A stretch of DNA of 64,000 nucleotides from Nocardioides turkmenicus (lineage in GTDB: Bacteria; Actinomycetota; Actinomycetes; Propionibacteriales; Nocardioidaceae), in the NCBI RefSeq assembly GCF_011045035.1, contig NZ_JAALAA010000009.1, positions 62,001-126,000 of the forward strand, read 5' to 3'. Of this stretch, positions 1 to 8,305 are shown one piece after another. The position numbers were made by a program, and so were the translations under genes. The notes beneath the pieces were generated by a model. That model was given only the letters and a program-made list of their open reading frames with translations, did not search any database and was not told the DNA's origin. Numbering within the stretch: the first letter of the stretch is position 1; each line of letters starts with the position of its first letter.

Positions 1-10
1 GAGTCGACGC

Positions 11-1033
11 GTGACCACCAACTCTGACCCGATCAGGTGGGGAATTCTCGGCACCGGCCGGATCGCCCACTCCCTTGCCACCGATCTGATGCTCGTCCCC
101 GACGGGCAGCTCGTCGCGGTGGGCTCGCGGAGCAAGGAGTCCGCAGAGACGTTCGCGAAGGTGTACGCCGCCGAAGGCCCGGTCCGCGCGCACGGCTCCT
201 ATGAGGAGCTGGCCGCCGACCCCGAGGTCGACGTCGTCTACATCGCCTCCCCCCACTCCCACCACCTCGAGCACGCGACCCTCGTGCTCGAGGCCGGCAA
301 GCACGTGCTGTGCGAGAAGGCGCTGACGCTCAACGCCCCCGACTCGCAGACCATGGTCGACCTGGCCACCTCCAAGAAGCTGTTCCTCATGGAGGCCATG
401 TGGATGGCGACCAACCCGATCATCCGGCGCCTCGTCGCCGACGTGAAGTCGGGCCGCTTCGGGGTCCCCCGCCACGTACACGCCGAGCTAGGCTTCGTCG
501 CCGACCCGGAGAAGCACCAGCGCCTCCTCGACCCCGCCCTCGGCGCGAGCGCGCTGCTCGACATGGGCATCTACCCGCTCACCTTCGCCCACCTGCTCTC
601 CGGTGAGGCCCGCTCGCTGACCGCTCAGGCCAACATCGGCACGGGCGCCGACGGCGGCACCTTCGACCTCGACCTGGTGATGACCGGGAAGTACGCCGGC
701 AACGAGCTCTCCACGATGGTCTGCTCGGTCACCTCCTACTCCTCCCGCGCGGCCGCGATCGCCACCGACCAGGGCCGCATCGAGCTGACCGACTTCCACC
801 ACCCGTCCTCGGCGGTCTTCAAGCCCGCCGACGGGAGCGAGCCCGTCGAGATCGTCGGCGACGAGCCCGTCATCGGCGCTGCGTACGGCAACGAGATCGT
901 GGAGGTGCAGCGGTGCCTGCGCGACGGGCTGCTGGAGTCCCCGCTGGTCCCCCACAGCCAGACGCTCAGCCTGATGCGCCAGATGGACATGATCCGCGAG
1001 TCCATCGGCGCCCGCTTCGCCGGCGAGTCCTGA
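11..1033 (+). CDS. Gfo/Idh/MocA family NAD(P)-dependent oxidoreductase
   Basis: Likely a cytosolic sugar or polyol dehydrogenase; the substrate cannot be read from sequence. The N-terminal Rossmann fold shows GILGTGRIA at residues 11-19. The family EKP-type motif appears as CEKAL, with Glu102 and Lys103, the Lys being the usual catalytic residue. DMGIYPL at 184-190 is the conserved segment of the C-terminal beta-sheet domain. The length of 340 residues is normal. The gene starts with GTG only ten bases into the window, so its promoter and operon partners are not visible. It converges on the FMN glutamate-synthase gene with a 3-base gap. Confidence 0.88.
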   Translation: MTTNSDPIRWGILGTGRIAHSLATDLMLVPDGQLVAVGSRSKESAETFAKVYAAEGPVRAHGSYEELAADPEVDVVYIASPHSHHLEHATLVLEAGKHVLCEKALTLNAPDSQTMVDLATSKKLFLMEAMWMATNPIIRRLVADVKSGRFGVPRHVHAELGFVADPEKHQRLLDPALGASALLDMGIYPLTFAHLLSGEARSLTAQANIGTGADGGTFDLDLVMTGKYAGNELSTMVCSVTSYSSRAAAIATDQGRIELTDFHHPSSAVFKPADGSEPVEIVGDEPVIGAAYGNEIVEVQRCLRDGLLESPLVPHSQTLSLMRQMDMIRESIGARFAGES

Positions 1034-1036
1034 GGC

Positions 1037-2587
1037 TCAGGCGGTCGTCGGCTTCTCGTTGAAGGTGCGGTGGGGGTGCACGACGTCGAGCAGCTCGCGG
1101 GTGATGTCGGCTCCCAGGGCACCCCAGGGGTCCTTGTAGCCGTAGACGCCGGCGAGGGTGCGTGACTCGTAGTCGCCGTTCATGACCTCGATGTCGTGGG
1201 GCGTGATCAGGCCGGGGTGGGCGACGCCGACGGCGGCGGACACCTTGGTCAGCTCGCGGCGCAGGGTACGGAGGTAGTTGGCGCAGCGCTCGCCCTTGTC
1301 CTGCGGGTCGAGGCCGCCGGCGAGCCACTTGCTCTGGGTCGCGACGCCCGTCGGGCAGGTGTCCTCGTGGCACTTCTGCGCCTGGATGCAGCCGATCGAC
1401 ATCATCGCCTCGCGGCCGACGTTGATCATGTCGGCGCCGAGCGCGAAGGCGACCGCGGCGTTCTCCGGCAGACCGAGCTTGGCCGACCCGATGAAGGTGA
1501 CCGAGTCGGTCAGGCCGAGCTCGGCGAAGGTGCCGTAGACCCGCGAGAAGCCGATCCGGTAGGGCATCGCGACCGCGTCGGAGAAGATCAGCGGCGCGGC
1601 GCCGGTGCCGCCCTCGGCGCCGTCGATGGTGATGAAGTCGACGCCCCGCTCCCCCGACCGCATCTTGCCGGCGAGCTCCTGCCAGAACCCCATCTGCCCG
1701 ACCGCCGACTTGATGCCGACCGGCAGCCCGGTCTCGGCGGCGATCATCTCGACGAAGTCGAGCATCGAGTCGACGTCGGTGAAGGCGGAGTGCCGAGACG
1801 GCGAGGCACAGTCCTTGCCGACCTCGATGCCGCGGATCTCGGCGATCTCCGGGGTCACCTTGGCTGCGGGCAGCAGACCGCCGAGGCCCGGCTTGGCGCC
1901 CTGGGAGAGCTTGATCTCGATCGCCTTGACCGGGGCGGTGGCCACCCGCTCCTTCAGCCGCTCGAGCGAGAAGCTGCCGTCGGCGTTCCGGCAGCCGAAG
2001 TACGCCGTGCCGATCTGCATCACCAGGTCGGCGCCACCCTCGAGGTGGTAGGACGAGATGCCGCCCTCGCCGGTGTTGTGCATCGCGCCGGCCTTGAACG
2101 CGCCCTGGTTGAGCGCCGTGATCGCCGGCCCGGACAGCGACCCGAACGACATCGCGGAGACGTTGACGACCGACTCCGGACGGAACGCCTTCGCCCGCCC
2201 GCGCGGGCCCCCGAGCACCTTCGCCGACGGCAGCTTGGCGGCTGGGTCGTGGTCGTCGGGGAGACTGTCGGCGAACGTACGGTGCTTGATGTGGATGTGG
2301 CCCTGGGTGTGCTCGATGTCGTTGTCGGTGCCGAAGCCGAAGTAGTTGTTCTCCTCCTTGGCCGAGGCGTACACCCAACGCCGCTGGTCGCGGCTGAACG
2401 GCCGCTCCTCGTCGTTTCCGGTGACGATGTACTGCCGCAGCTCCGGCCCGATCTTCTCCATCAGGTAGCGCGCGTGCCCGATCACCGGGAAGTTCCGCAG
2501 GATCGCGTGCTTGCGCTGGGTCAGGTCGCGCGCGGCGACCACGCCGGCAGCGACCGCCGCGCCCCCGAGGAGGGTCGTCATCTTCAT
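1037..2587 (-). CDS. FMN-binding glutamate synthase family protein (GltB2-like)
   Basis: This 516-residue protein matches the synthase domain of glutamate synthase without the amidotransferase domain. A short hydrophobic N-terminus (residues 5-19) could anchor it in the membrane. Glycine-rich flavin-barrel segments include GEGGISSYH at 173-181 and DGAEGGTGAAP at 322-332. CIQAQKCHEDTCPTG at 400-414 has the Cys-x5-Cys-x4-Cys spacing (Cys400, 406, 411) of the 3Fe-4S cluster in GltB. The true substrate of these stand-alone proteins is often unknown, so glutamate synthesis is not assured. A TAGGAA hexamer lies 7 bases before the ATG, so the mRNA may be leaderless. Confidence 0.88.
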   Translation of the reverse strand: MKMTTLLGGAAVAAGVVAARDLTQRKHAILRNFPVIGHARYLMEKIGPELRQYIVTGNDEERPFSRDQRRWVYASAKEENNYFGFGTDNDIEHTQGHIHIKHRTFADSLPDDHDPAAKLPSAKVLGGPRGRAKAFRPESVVNVSAMSFGSLSGPAITALNQGAFKAGAMHNTGEGGISSYHLEGGADLVMQIGTAYFGCRNADGSFSLERLKERVATAPVKAIEIKLSQGAKPGLGGLLPAAKVTPEIAEIRGIEVGKDCASPSRHSAFTDVDSMLDFVEMIAAETGLPVGIKSAVGQMGFWQELAGKMRSGERGVDFITIDGAEGGTGAAPLIFSDAVAMPYRIGFSRVYGTFAELGLTDSVTFIGSAKLGLPENAAVAFALGADMINVGREAMMSIGCIQAQKCHEDTCPTGVATQSKWLAGGLDPQDKGERCANYLRTLRRELTKVSAAVGVAHPGLITPHDIEVMNGDYESRTLAGVYGYKDPWGALGADITRELLDVVHPHRTFNEKPTTA

Positions 2588-2651
2588 GTACGTCTTCCTA
2601 CCGGCCCGCCACGGCGTTGTAAACGTCCGTGGCGGTGTCGGCAGGCGTCGT

Positions 2652-3647
2652 TCAGGCGAACTCGGGAATGACCTGCGACTCGAAGAGCTCGATCGAGGAG
2701 CGGTCGTAGGCGGCGTCGGAGAAGTAGGTGATGGCGTACGTCATCCCGACCGCCTCGAACGCCTTCAGGTTCTCCACGACCTGGGCAGGGGTGCCGACGA
2801 GCGGGCCGTTGCGGAGGTCTGCGGCCTGCTTCTCGACGCCCTCCTTTCCGAGGTGAGGCGTCATCCGCGTGATGTGGTCGGTGAGCTTGGCCTCGACCTC
2901 GGCGTCGGTCTCCCCGATGAAGACGTTGAAGTTGGCCGACCGGGTGATCTCGCCGAAGTCACGCCCGACGGTCTCGCAGTGGCCGCGCAGGATCTCGGAC
3001 TTGCGCGTGAACTCGTCGACGTCGCCGAAGTAGTTGGTGTAGTCGGCGTACTGCGCGGCGATCTTCAGGGTCACCTTCTCGCCGCCGCCGGCGATCCACA
3101 GCGGGATGCCGGAGCGGCCCTTCTGGATCGGCAGCGGCTGACAGATGGCGCCGTCGACCTGGTAGTACTTCCCGTCCAGCGACGAGACCCCCTTGGTCCA
3201 GGCCTGCTGGAAGATCTGGACGCCCTCACGGAGCATGCCGAGCCGGTCACGCGCCTCGGGGAAGCCGTAGCCGTAGGCCCGCCACTCGTGCTCGTACCAG
3301 CCCGCGCCGATGCCCATCTCGATCCGGCCGCCGCTGATGTGGTCGGCCGTCGCGGCCACCTTCGCCAGGTAGGCGGGGTTGCGGTAGGACATGCACGAGC
3401 ACATCTGGCCGAGGCGCACCCGGGACGTCACCGCGCCCAGGCCGGCCATCAGGCTCCAGGCCTCGTGGGTGGCCTCCTCGGACGGGACCGGGGTGGTGTG
3501 GAAGTGGTCGTAGACCCAGACCGACTCCCACGCGTTCCCCGAATCCGCGTGGAGCGCCAGGTCCTTCATCGTGGTCCAGTGGTCGGCCGGGTCGATTCCG
3601 GCGAGGTCAAAGCGCCATCCCTGCGGGATGAAGAGTCCGAACTTCAT
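2652..3647 (-). CDS. LLM class F420-dependent oxidoreductase
   Basis: Luciferase-like monooxygenase family TIM-barrel enzyme of 331 residues that probably uses coenzyme F420. It starts MKFGLFIPQG, typical of the family, and carries conserved segments such as VWVYDHFH, GGRIEMGIGAGW and PLWIAGGGEK. The ATG at 3647 is chosen because homology begins there and because TAGGTT (minus-strand reading of 3655-3660) lies 7 bases upstream, as in leaderless actinobacterial genes. A longer in-frame extension to 4046 exists but runs through the oppositely oriented ung gene and has no family similarity. It is divergent from ung. Confidence 0.87.
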   Translation of the reverse strand: MKFGLFIPQGWRFDLAGIDPADHWTTMKDLALHADSGNAWESVWVYDHFHTTPVPSEEATHEAWSLMAGLGAVTSRVRLGQMCSCMSYRNPAYLAKVAATADHISGGRIEMGIGAGWYEHEWRAYGYGFPEARDRLGMLREGVQIFQQAWTKGVSSLDGKYYQVDGAICQPLPIQKGRSGIPLWIAGGGEKVTLKIAAQYADYTNYFGDVDEFTRKSEILRGHCETVGRDFGEITRSANFNVFIGETDAEVEAKLTDHITRMTPHLGKEGVEKQAADLRNGPLVGTPAQVVENLKAFEAVGMTYAITYFSDAAYDRSSIELFESQVIPEFA

Positions 3648-3701
3648 ACACGACAACCTATCCAGCGTCCCTGACCGTGGCGAACGATATGTTGAGGGAC
3701 C

Positions 3702-4391
3702 ATGAGCGCACTGGCAGGACTCGTGGACAAGGGCCTGATGGCTGCCGACTGGGCCGAGGCGCTGGCGCCGGCCGAGCCGCAGATCGAGCAGATGGGCCGC
3801 TTCCTGCGCGAGGAGCTGGCCGCCAGGCGCCCCTACCTCCCCGACGGCGACCGGATCTTCAACGCCTTCCGGCGCCCGCTGCGCGACGTACGCGTCCTGA
3901 TCGTCGGCCAGGACCCCTACCCGACCATCGGGCACCCGATCGGGCTCAGCTTCGCGGTCGAGAAGGACGTACGTCCCCTGCCCGCGTCGCTGCGGAACAT
4001 CTACGCGGAGCTGGCCACCGACCTCGATCTGAAGATGCCCGAGCACGGCGACCTGTCGGCCTGGGCCGACCGCGGGGTGATGCTGCTCAACACCTCGCTG
4101 ACGGTGCGCCCCGGTGCTCCCGCCTCACACTCGAAGAAGGGCTGGGAGGAGGTCACCGGACGGGCGATCGACGTCCTCGGCCGCCGCGGCGGGCCGCTGG
4201 TCGCGATCCTGTGGGGCCGGCACGCGCAGAACCTCGAGCCCCGGCTCAACGGTGTCCCCGCGATCAAGTCCGTGCACCCCTCGCCGCTCTCCGCGCGCCG
4301 CGGCTTCTTCGGCTCCCGGCCGTTCTCCCGCGCCAACGCCCTCTTGGTCGAACAAGGCGGTTCCCCGATCGACTGGTCGCTTCCCGACTAG
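3702..4391 (+). CDS. ung: uracil-DNA glycosylase, family 1
   Basis: Removes uracil from DNA as the first step of base-excision repair. The 229-residue protein has the water-activating motif GQDPYP at 69-74 (catalytic Asp71; many homologues have GQDPYH). It also has [11 protein letters not shown] at 128-138 and the DNA-intercalation loop HPSPLSA at 192-198 with catalytic His192. Length is normal. TATGTT at 3688-3693 sits 8 bases before the ATG and is a plausible -10 element for a nearly leaderless transcript divergent from the F420-type oxidoreductase. Confidence 0.95.
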   Translation: MSALAGLVDKGLMAADWAEALAPAEPQIEQMGRFLREELAARRPYLPDGDRIFNAFRRPLRDVRVLIVGQDPYPTIGHPIGLSFAVEKDVRPLPASLRNIYAELATDLDLKMPEHGDLSAWADRGVMLLNTSLTVRPGAPASHSKKGWEEVTGRAIDVLGRRGGPLVAILWGRHAQNLEPRLNGVPAIKSVHPSPLSARRGFFGSRPFSRANALLVEQGGSPIDWSLPD

Positions 4392-4432
4392 GATCTGGGC
4401 AGCGGTCCATCGGCGCGGTGAACGGGGGTCAC

Positions 4433-5005
4433 GTGGGCGAGAACACGACCGAACCGACACTCTCCGTGCCGCGTCCGCTCAAGATCGCCGGCACCATCGT
4501 CGTCGTCCTGCTGGCCGTCTGGGGGGCGCTCGTCGGCGTCCGGGTCCTGCTCGAGCGGACCGGCCCTCCGGAATACCCCGCGACCGACGTACGCGACTGG
4601 TCGACCTTCGCCGACCATCTGGTCCTCGGCACAGCCGGGGAGGAGGACCGGCTCGAGGTCACGACCGTCCTGTGGAGCCGGCAGGGAGCCCATCCGATCG
4701 GCCGCCGGATCGCGGTCGAGGCCGAAATGACCGACGGCGAGTCGTACGCCGTTCCGGTCGCCTGGCTAGACGGCGGCGGTGACGACCGCGGTGACGACGG
4801 GCGTTGGGTCGCGCTCGCACCCGAGGCGGTGCTCCCGCTCGACGGCGGGCGGATCACCGACGGCGGTGGCACCTGGGCCGAGGACCACACCGGGGAGCCG
4901 GCCCGCGCCCTGGCGACCGTGCTCTACGAGACCGGGCCCTACCCGGCCGCCGTCCCCCACCTCTACGAGAGCCTCGAGCAGCGGCTCGCCGCTGTGGACC
5001 GGTAG
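4433..5005 (+). CDS. hypothetical membrane-anchored protein
   Basis: I do not recognise this family. The protein of about 190 residues has a short polar N-terminus, one strongly hydrophobic segment at roughly residues 18-38 (AGTIVVVLLAVWGALVGVRV), and then a soluble, Asp/Gly-rich extracytoplasmic domain. It looks like a single-pass protein with the C-terminus outside. The GTG at 4433 follows a GGGGG run 4 bases upstream; an in-frame GTG at 4418 would add five residues. It lies 41 bases after ung and just before the rhomboid protease gene on the same strand. Confidence 0.6.
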   Translation: MGENTTEPTLSVPRPLKIAGTIVVVLLAVWGALVGVRVLLERTGPPEYPATDVRDWSTFADHLVLGTAGEEDRLEVTTVLWSRQGAHPIGRRIAVEAEMTDGESYAVPVAWLDGGGDDRGDDGRWVALAPEAVLPLDGGRITDGGGTWAEDHTGEPARALATVLYETGPYPAAVPHLYESLEQRLAAVDR

Positions 5006-5006
5006 G

Positions 5007-5012
5007 TAGGAT
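5007..5012 (+). promoter_or_regulatory. candidate -10 element, leaderless rhomboid gene
   Basis: TAGGAT ends 7 bases before the GTG at 5020, which would put the transcription start at or next to the start codon. It overlaps the region just after the preceding stop codon. No clear -35 is visible. Confidence 0.4.
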
Positions 5013-5019
5013 TTCGATC

Positions 5020-5637
5020 GTGAGCCAGGACTCCCCCACGCGGCCCCAGCGCGCCAACTGGCTTCGGGCCGGCATCTGGTCGCTCTGCTTCGTCGCCCTG
5101 CTGTGGGTGCTCGAGGCCACCGACTACATCAGCGGCCACCAGCTCGACACGCTCGGAATCCAGCCGCGCACCGACGCCGGCCTGCTCGGCATCGTGTTCG
5201 CCCCGGTGCTCCACTTCGGCTGGGCCCACCTCTACGGCAACACCCTGCCCGCGCTCGTCCTCGGCTTCCTGGTGCTCGCCTCGGGCATCGGTCGCGGGAT
5301 CGTCGCCACCCTCATCATCTGGGTGGTCGGGGGCGTCGGCGTCTGGCTGATGTCGCCCCCGGGCAGCATCACCGCCGGCACCTCGATGCTGATCTTCGGC
5401 TGGCTGGTCTACGTCATCATGCGCGGGCTGTTCAGCCACAGCGCGGTGCAGATCGTCATCGGCATCCTCGCGTTCCTCGCCTACGGCGGGCTCCTCCTCG
5501 GCGTACTCCCCGGGCAGACCGGCGTCTCCTGGCAGGGCCACCTCTTCGGCGCCATCGGTGGCGCGCTGGCGGCCTGGCTGCTCAACGACCCGCCCAAGAA
5601 GCAGGCGCCGAACAAGGCCCAGAAGAAGGCCGCCTGA
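5020..5637 (+). CDS. rhomboid family intramembrane serine protease
   Basis: Predicted six-helix membrane protease of 205 residues. The nucleophile region is GTSMLIFGW, a variant of the rhomboid GxSG motif in which Met replaces the last Gly. The catalytic His is in GHLFGAIGGALAAWLL near residue 175. The early HFGWAHLYGN segment matches the conserved HxxxxHxxxN region of helix 2. The C-terminus is a short Lys/Ala-rich cytosolic tail. Substrates are unknown. The GTG start is supported by where the family similarity begins and by the TAGGAT hexamer 7 bases upstream. Confidence 0.85.
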   Translation: MSQDSPTRPQRANWLRAGIWSLCFVALLWVLEATDYISGHQLDTLGIQPRTDAGLLGIVFAPVLHFGWAHLYGNTLPALVLGFLVLASGIGRGIVATLIIWVVGGVGVWLMSPPGSITAGTSMLIFGWLVYVIMRGLFSHSAVQIVIGILAFLAYGGLLLGVLPGQTGVSWQGHLFGAIGGALAAWLLNDPPKKQAPNKAQKKAA

Positions 5638-5660
5638 GCCGACTGTTGGAGACTGGGCCC

Positions 5661-6509
5661 ATGCAGATCCTCTCCATCCAGTCGCACGTGGCGTTCGGCT
5701 ACGTCGGCAACTCGGCGGCCGTCTTCCCGATCCAGCGCCTCGGTCACGAGGTCTGGCCGGTCCTCACGGTCAACTTCTCCAACCACACCGGCTACGGCGA
5801 GTGGCGCGGTCCGGTCGTGGCTGCCGACCAGGTGGCCGAGGTCATCGAGGGGATCTCCGAGCGCGACGGGCTCTCCACCGTCTCCGCGGTGCTGTCCGGC
5901 TACCAGGGCGACCCGGCGGTCGGCGCGATCATCCTGGACTCCGTACGCCGCGTGAAGGCGCTCAACCCGCGGGCCCTCTACTGCTGTGACCCGGTGATGG
6001 GCGACGTCGGGCGCGGGATGTTCGTCCGTGAGGGCATCCCGGAGTTCATGCGCGACGAGGTCGTGCCCGCCGCCGACGTGATCACGCCCAACCACTTCGA
6101 GCTCAACTTCCTCGCCGGCCTCGAGTCGACCGACACGCTGCAGGAGGTGCTCGCAGCGGTCGACATCGTCCGCGAGTCCGGCCCCTCGAACGTGCTGGTG
6201 ACCTCGGTGATCACCAAGGACCCGACCCACCTCGACCTGGTCGCGGTCTCCGACGAGGGCGCCTGGTCGGTCACCACTCCCCTGCTCCCGATCTCCCCCA
6301 ACGGTGGCGGCGACGTCACCGCGGCGGTCTACCTCTCCCACCTGCTCTCGACCGGCTCCACCCCGGCCGCCCTCGGCCGCACCGCGAACACCCTCTTCGC
6401 CATCCTCGACCGGACGCTGAAGTCCGGCCGACGCGAGCTCGAGCTCGTCGCCTCCCAGGACGACATCGCCGACCCGCCGACGACTTTCGAGGTCACTCAG
6501 CTCCGCTGA
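5661..6509 (+). CDS. pdxY: pyridoxal kinase
   Basis: ATP-dependent kinase of the ribokinase superfamily that phosphorylates pyridoxal in B6 salvage. The protein starts MQILSIQSHVAFGYVGNSAA, which is characteristic of PdxY/PdxK. Other signatures are NHTGYG, YCCDPVMGD near residue 111 and NGGGDVTAA near 214-222. The last is the family GTGD motif with Gly instead of Thr, and its Asp is the expected catalytic base. The length of 282 residues is normal. The ATG follows the rhomboid stop codon by 23 bases on the same strand, so the two may be co-transcribed. Confidence 0.9.
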   Translation: MQILSIQSHVAFGYVGNSAAVFPIQRLGHEVWPVLTVNFSNHTGYGEWRGPVVAADQVAEVIEGISERDGLSTVSAVLSGYQGDPAVGAIILDSVRRVKALNPRALYCCDPVMGDVGRGMFVREGIPEFMRDEVVPAADVITPNHFELNFLAGLESTDTLQEVLAAVDIVRESGPSNVLVTSVITKDPTHLDLVAVSDEGAWSVTTPLLPISPNGGGDVTAAVYLSHLLSTGSTPAALGRTANTLFAILDRTLKSGRRELELVASQDDIADPPTTFEVTQLR

Positions 6510-6522
6510 GGCACGTAGTGGA

Positions 6523-6598
6523 TGGAGCCGGTGACAGGAGTCGAACCCGCGACATTTCGCTTACAAGGCGAACGCTCTACCAACTGAGCTACACCGGC
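6523..6598 (-). tRNA. tRNA-Thr(TGU)
   Basis: The minus strand folds as a complete cloverleaf. The acceptor arms are GCCGGTG and CACCGGC, the D-arm GCTC..GAGC, the anticodon stem TTCGC/GCGAA with loop CTTGTAA, and the T-loop TTCGAAT. The anticodon is TGT, which reads ACA (and possibly other Thr codons). The discriminator is U and the 3' CCA is encoded (6523-6525). The 73-base body is 6526-6598. It stands alone between convergent pdxY and the divergent symporter gene. Confidence 0.95.
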
Positions 6599-6772
6599 AT
6601 GCCGTACGTCTCCGCAGCGGCGGGACAATCGTAGCCAGTCACCGGCCCGAGCGCGCATCCGGCGTGTCGCCCTGCCCGCGAAGCCCTGAAGCAACCCCTC
6701 GAAAACACGCGAGTGACGAGAATCTGAGAGGGTTCCCCTCATCCGAATGACGGATAGATGAAGGGAAGAAGG

Positions 6773-8302
6773 ATGACGGACTTCTTGAGCGCAGTCAGCG
6801 CCGTGGTGTGGAGCAACTGGCTCGTGTACCTGTGTCTTGCTGCGGGGGTGTACTTCTCCGTGCGGTCACGGTTCCTCCAGGTGCGGCACTTCCCGGAGAT
6901 GATCCGGCTCCTCGTCCGCGGCGAGAAGTCGTCCTCCGGGGTCTCCTCGTTCCAAGCGCTGGCGATGTCGCTGGCGGGACGGGTCGGGACCGGCAACATC
7001 GCGGGTGTCGCCACGGCGATCGCCTTCGGCGGTCCGGGGGCGATGTTCTGGATGTGGGCGGTGGCGTTCCTCGGCGCCTCGACCTCGTTCGTGGAGAGCA
7101 CGCTCGGTCAGGTCTACAAGACCCGGGACCCGCTCACCGGTGAGTACCGCGGCGGTCCGGCCTACTACTTCAGCCGAGCCTTCGCGCACACGCGTGCCAA
7201 CAAGTTCTTCACGGTCTACGGGTTCGTCTTCGCGGCCGTGACCGTGCTCGCGTGCGGCGTACTCCTTCCGGGTGTGCAGGCGAACTCGATGACATCCGGC
7301 ATGACCAACGCGTGGGGTGTTCCGGCCTGGGTCGTCGCGATCGCGACGGTCATCGTCTTCGCATTCGTCGTGGTCGGCGGCGTCAAGCGCATCGCTTCCT
7401 TCGCGACGCTGGTGGTGCCGTTCATGGCGGTCGCGTACGTCCTCGTCGCCATGGTCGTCGTCGTGGTGAACGCGGACCAGATCCCCGGCGTGATCAGCGA
7501 CGTGGTCTCGAGCGCCTTCGGTCTCCACTCAACGTTCGGTGCCGTACTCGGCCTGGCCGTGATGTGGGGCGTCAAGCGCGGTGTCTACTCCAACGAGGCC
7601 GGCCAGGGCACCGGCCCGCACGCCGCAGCGGCCGCTGAGGTCTCGCACCCGGCCAAGCAGGGCCTCGTCCAGGCGTTCGCCGTGTACGTCGACACCCTGT
7701 TCGTCTGCTCGGCGACGGGTTTCCTGATCCTGTCCACCGGCGCCTACCGCGTCTTCGAGGGCGGCAGCGAGAGCGGCGACGTGATCGCCGACGGTGGTGT
7801 GCTCGCTGCGGGCACCGAGGTCGGTCCGGCCTACACGCAGTCGGCCTTCGACACCGTGTTCCCCGGGGTGGGCGCGTCCTTCATCGCCATCTCGCTCGCC
7901 TTCTTCTGCTTCACGACGATGGTCGCCTACTACTACATGGCCGAGACCAACCTGCGCTTCATCGTCGGCCGCTTCGCGACCGTCCGGATCGGCGGGCAGC
8001 GCGGCGTCTCGATCGGGCGGGTCACCACGCTGGTCCTGCAGGCCGTCATCTTGGTCGCTTCGGCGTACGGGTGCGTGTCGACCGCCAGCGACGCCTGGAC
8101 GCTCGGTGACATCGGCGTCGGCCTGATGGCGTGGATCAACATCCTCGGGATCCTCGTCCTCCAGCAGCCGGCGTTCGCGGCGCTGCGGGACTACGAGCGA
8201 CAGAAGAAGCAGGGCCTCGACCCGGTCTTCGACCCGCGGGCGCTCGGCATCACCGGGGCCACGTACTGGGAGACCTACGAGCCGGAGCGCGAGCGGGTCT
8301 AG
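6773..8302 (+). CDS. alanine/glycine:cation symporter family protein
   Basis: Sodium- or proton-coupled amino acid importer of the AGCS family, 509 residues with about 10-11 hydrophobic segments. Family signatures are GRVGTGNIAGVATAIAFGGP in the N-terminal third and KRGVYSNEAGQGTGPHAAAA in the middle. The ATG at 6773 is preferred over the one at 6758 because AAGGGA at 6761-6766 lies 6 bases upstream as a ribosome-binding site. The gene ends 3 bases before the convergent metallophosphoesterase gene. The exact amino acid transported is not determined by the sequence. Confidence 0.9.
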   Translation: MTDFLSAVSAVVWSNWLVYLCLAAGVYFSVRSRFLQVRHFPEMIRLLVRGEKSSSGVSSFQALAMSLAGRVGTGNIAGVATAIAFGGPGAMFWMWAVAFLGASTSFVESTLGQVYKTRDPLTGEYRGGPAYYFSRAFAHTRANKFFTVYGFVFAAVTVLACGVLLPGVQANSMTSGMTNAWGVPAWVVAIATVIVFAFVVVGGVKRIASFATLVVPFMAVAYVLVAMVVVVVNADQIPGVISDVVSSAFGLHSTFGAVLGLAVMWGVKRGVYSNEAGQGTGPHAAAAAEVSHPAKQGLVQAFAVYVDTLFVCSATGFLILSTGAYRVFEGGSESGDVIADGGVLAAGTEVGPAYTQSAFDTVFPGVGASFIAISLAFFCFTTMVAYYYMAETNLRFIVGRFATVRIGGQRGVSIGRVTTLVLQAVILVASAYGCVSTASDAWTLGDIGVGLMAWINILGILVLQQPAFAALRDYERQKKQGLDPVFDPRALGITGATYWETYEPERERV

Positions 8303-8305
8303 GGA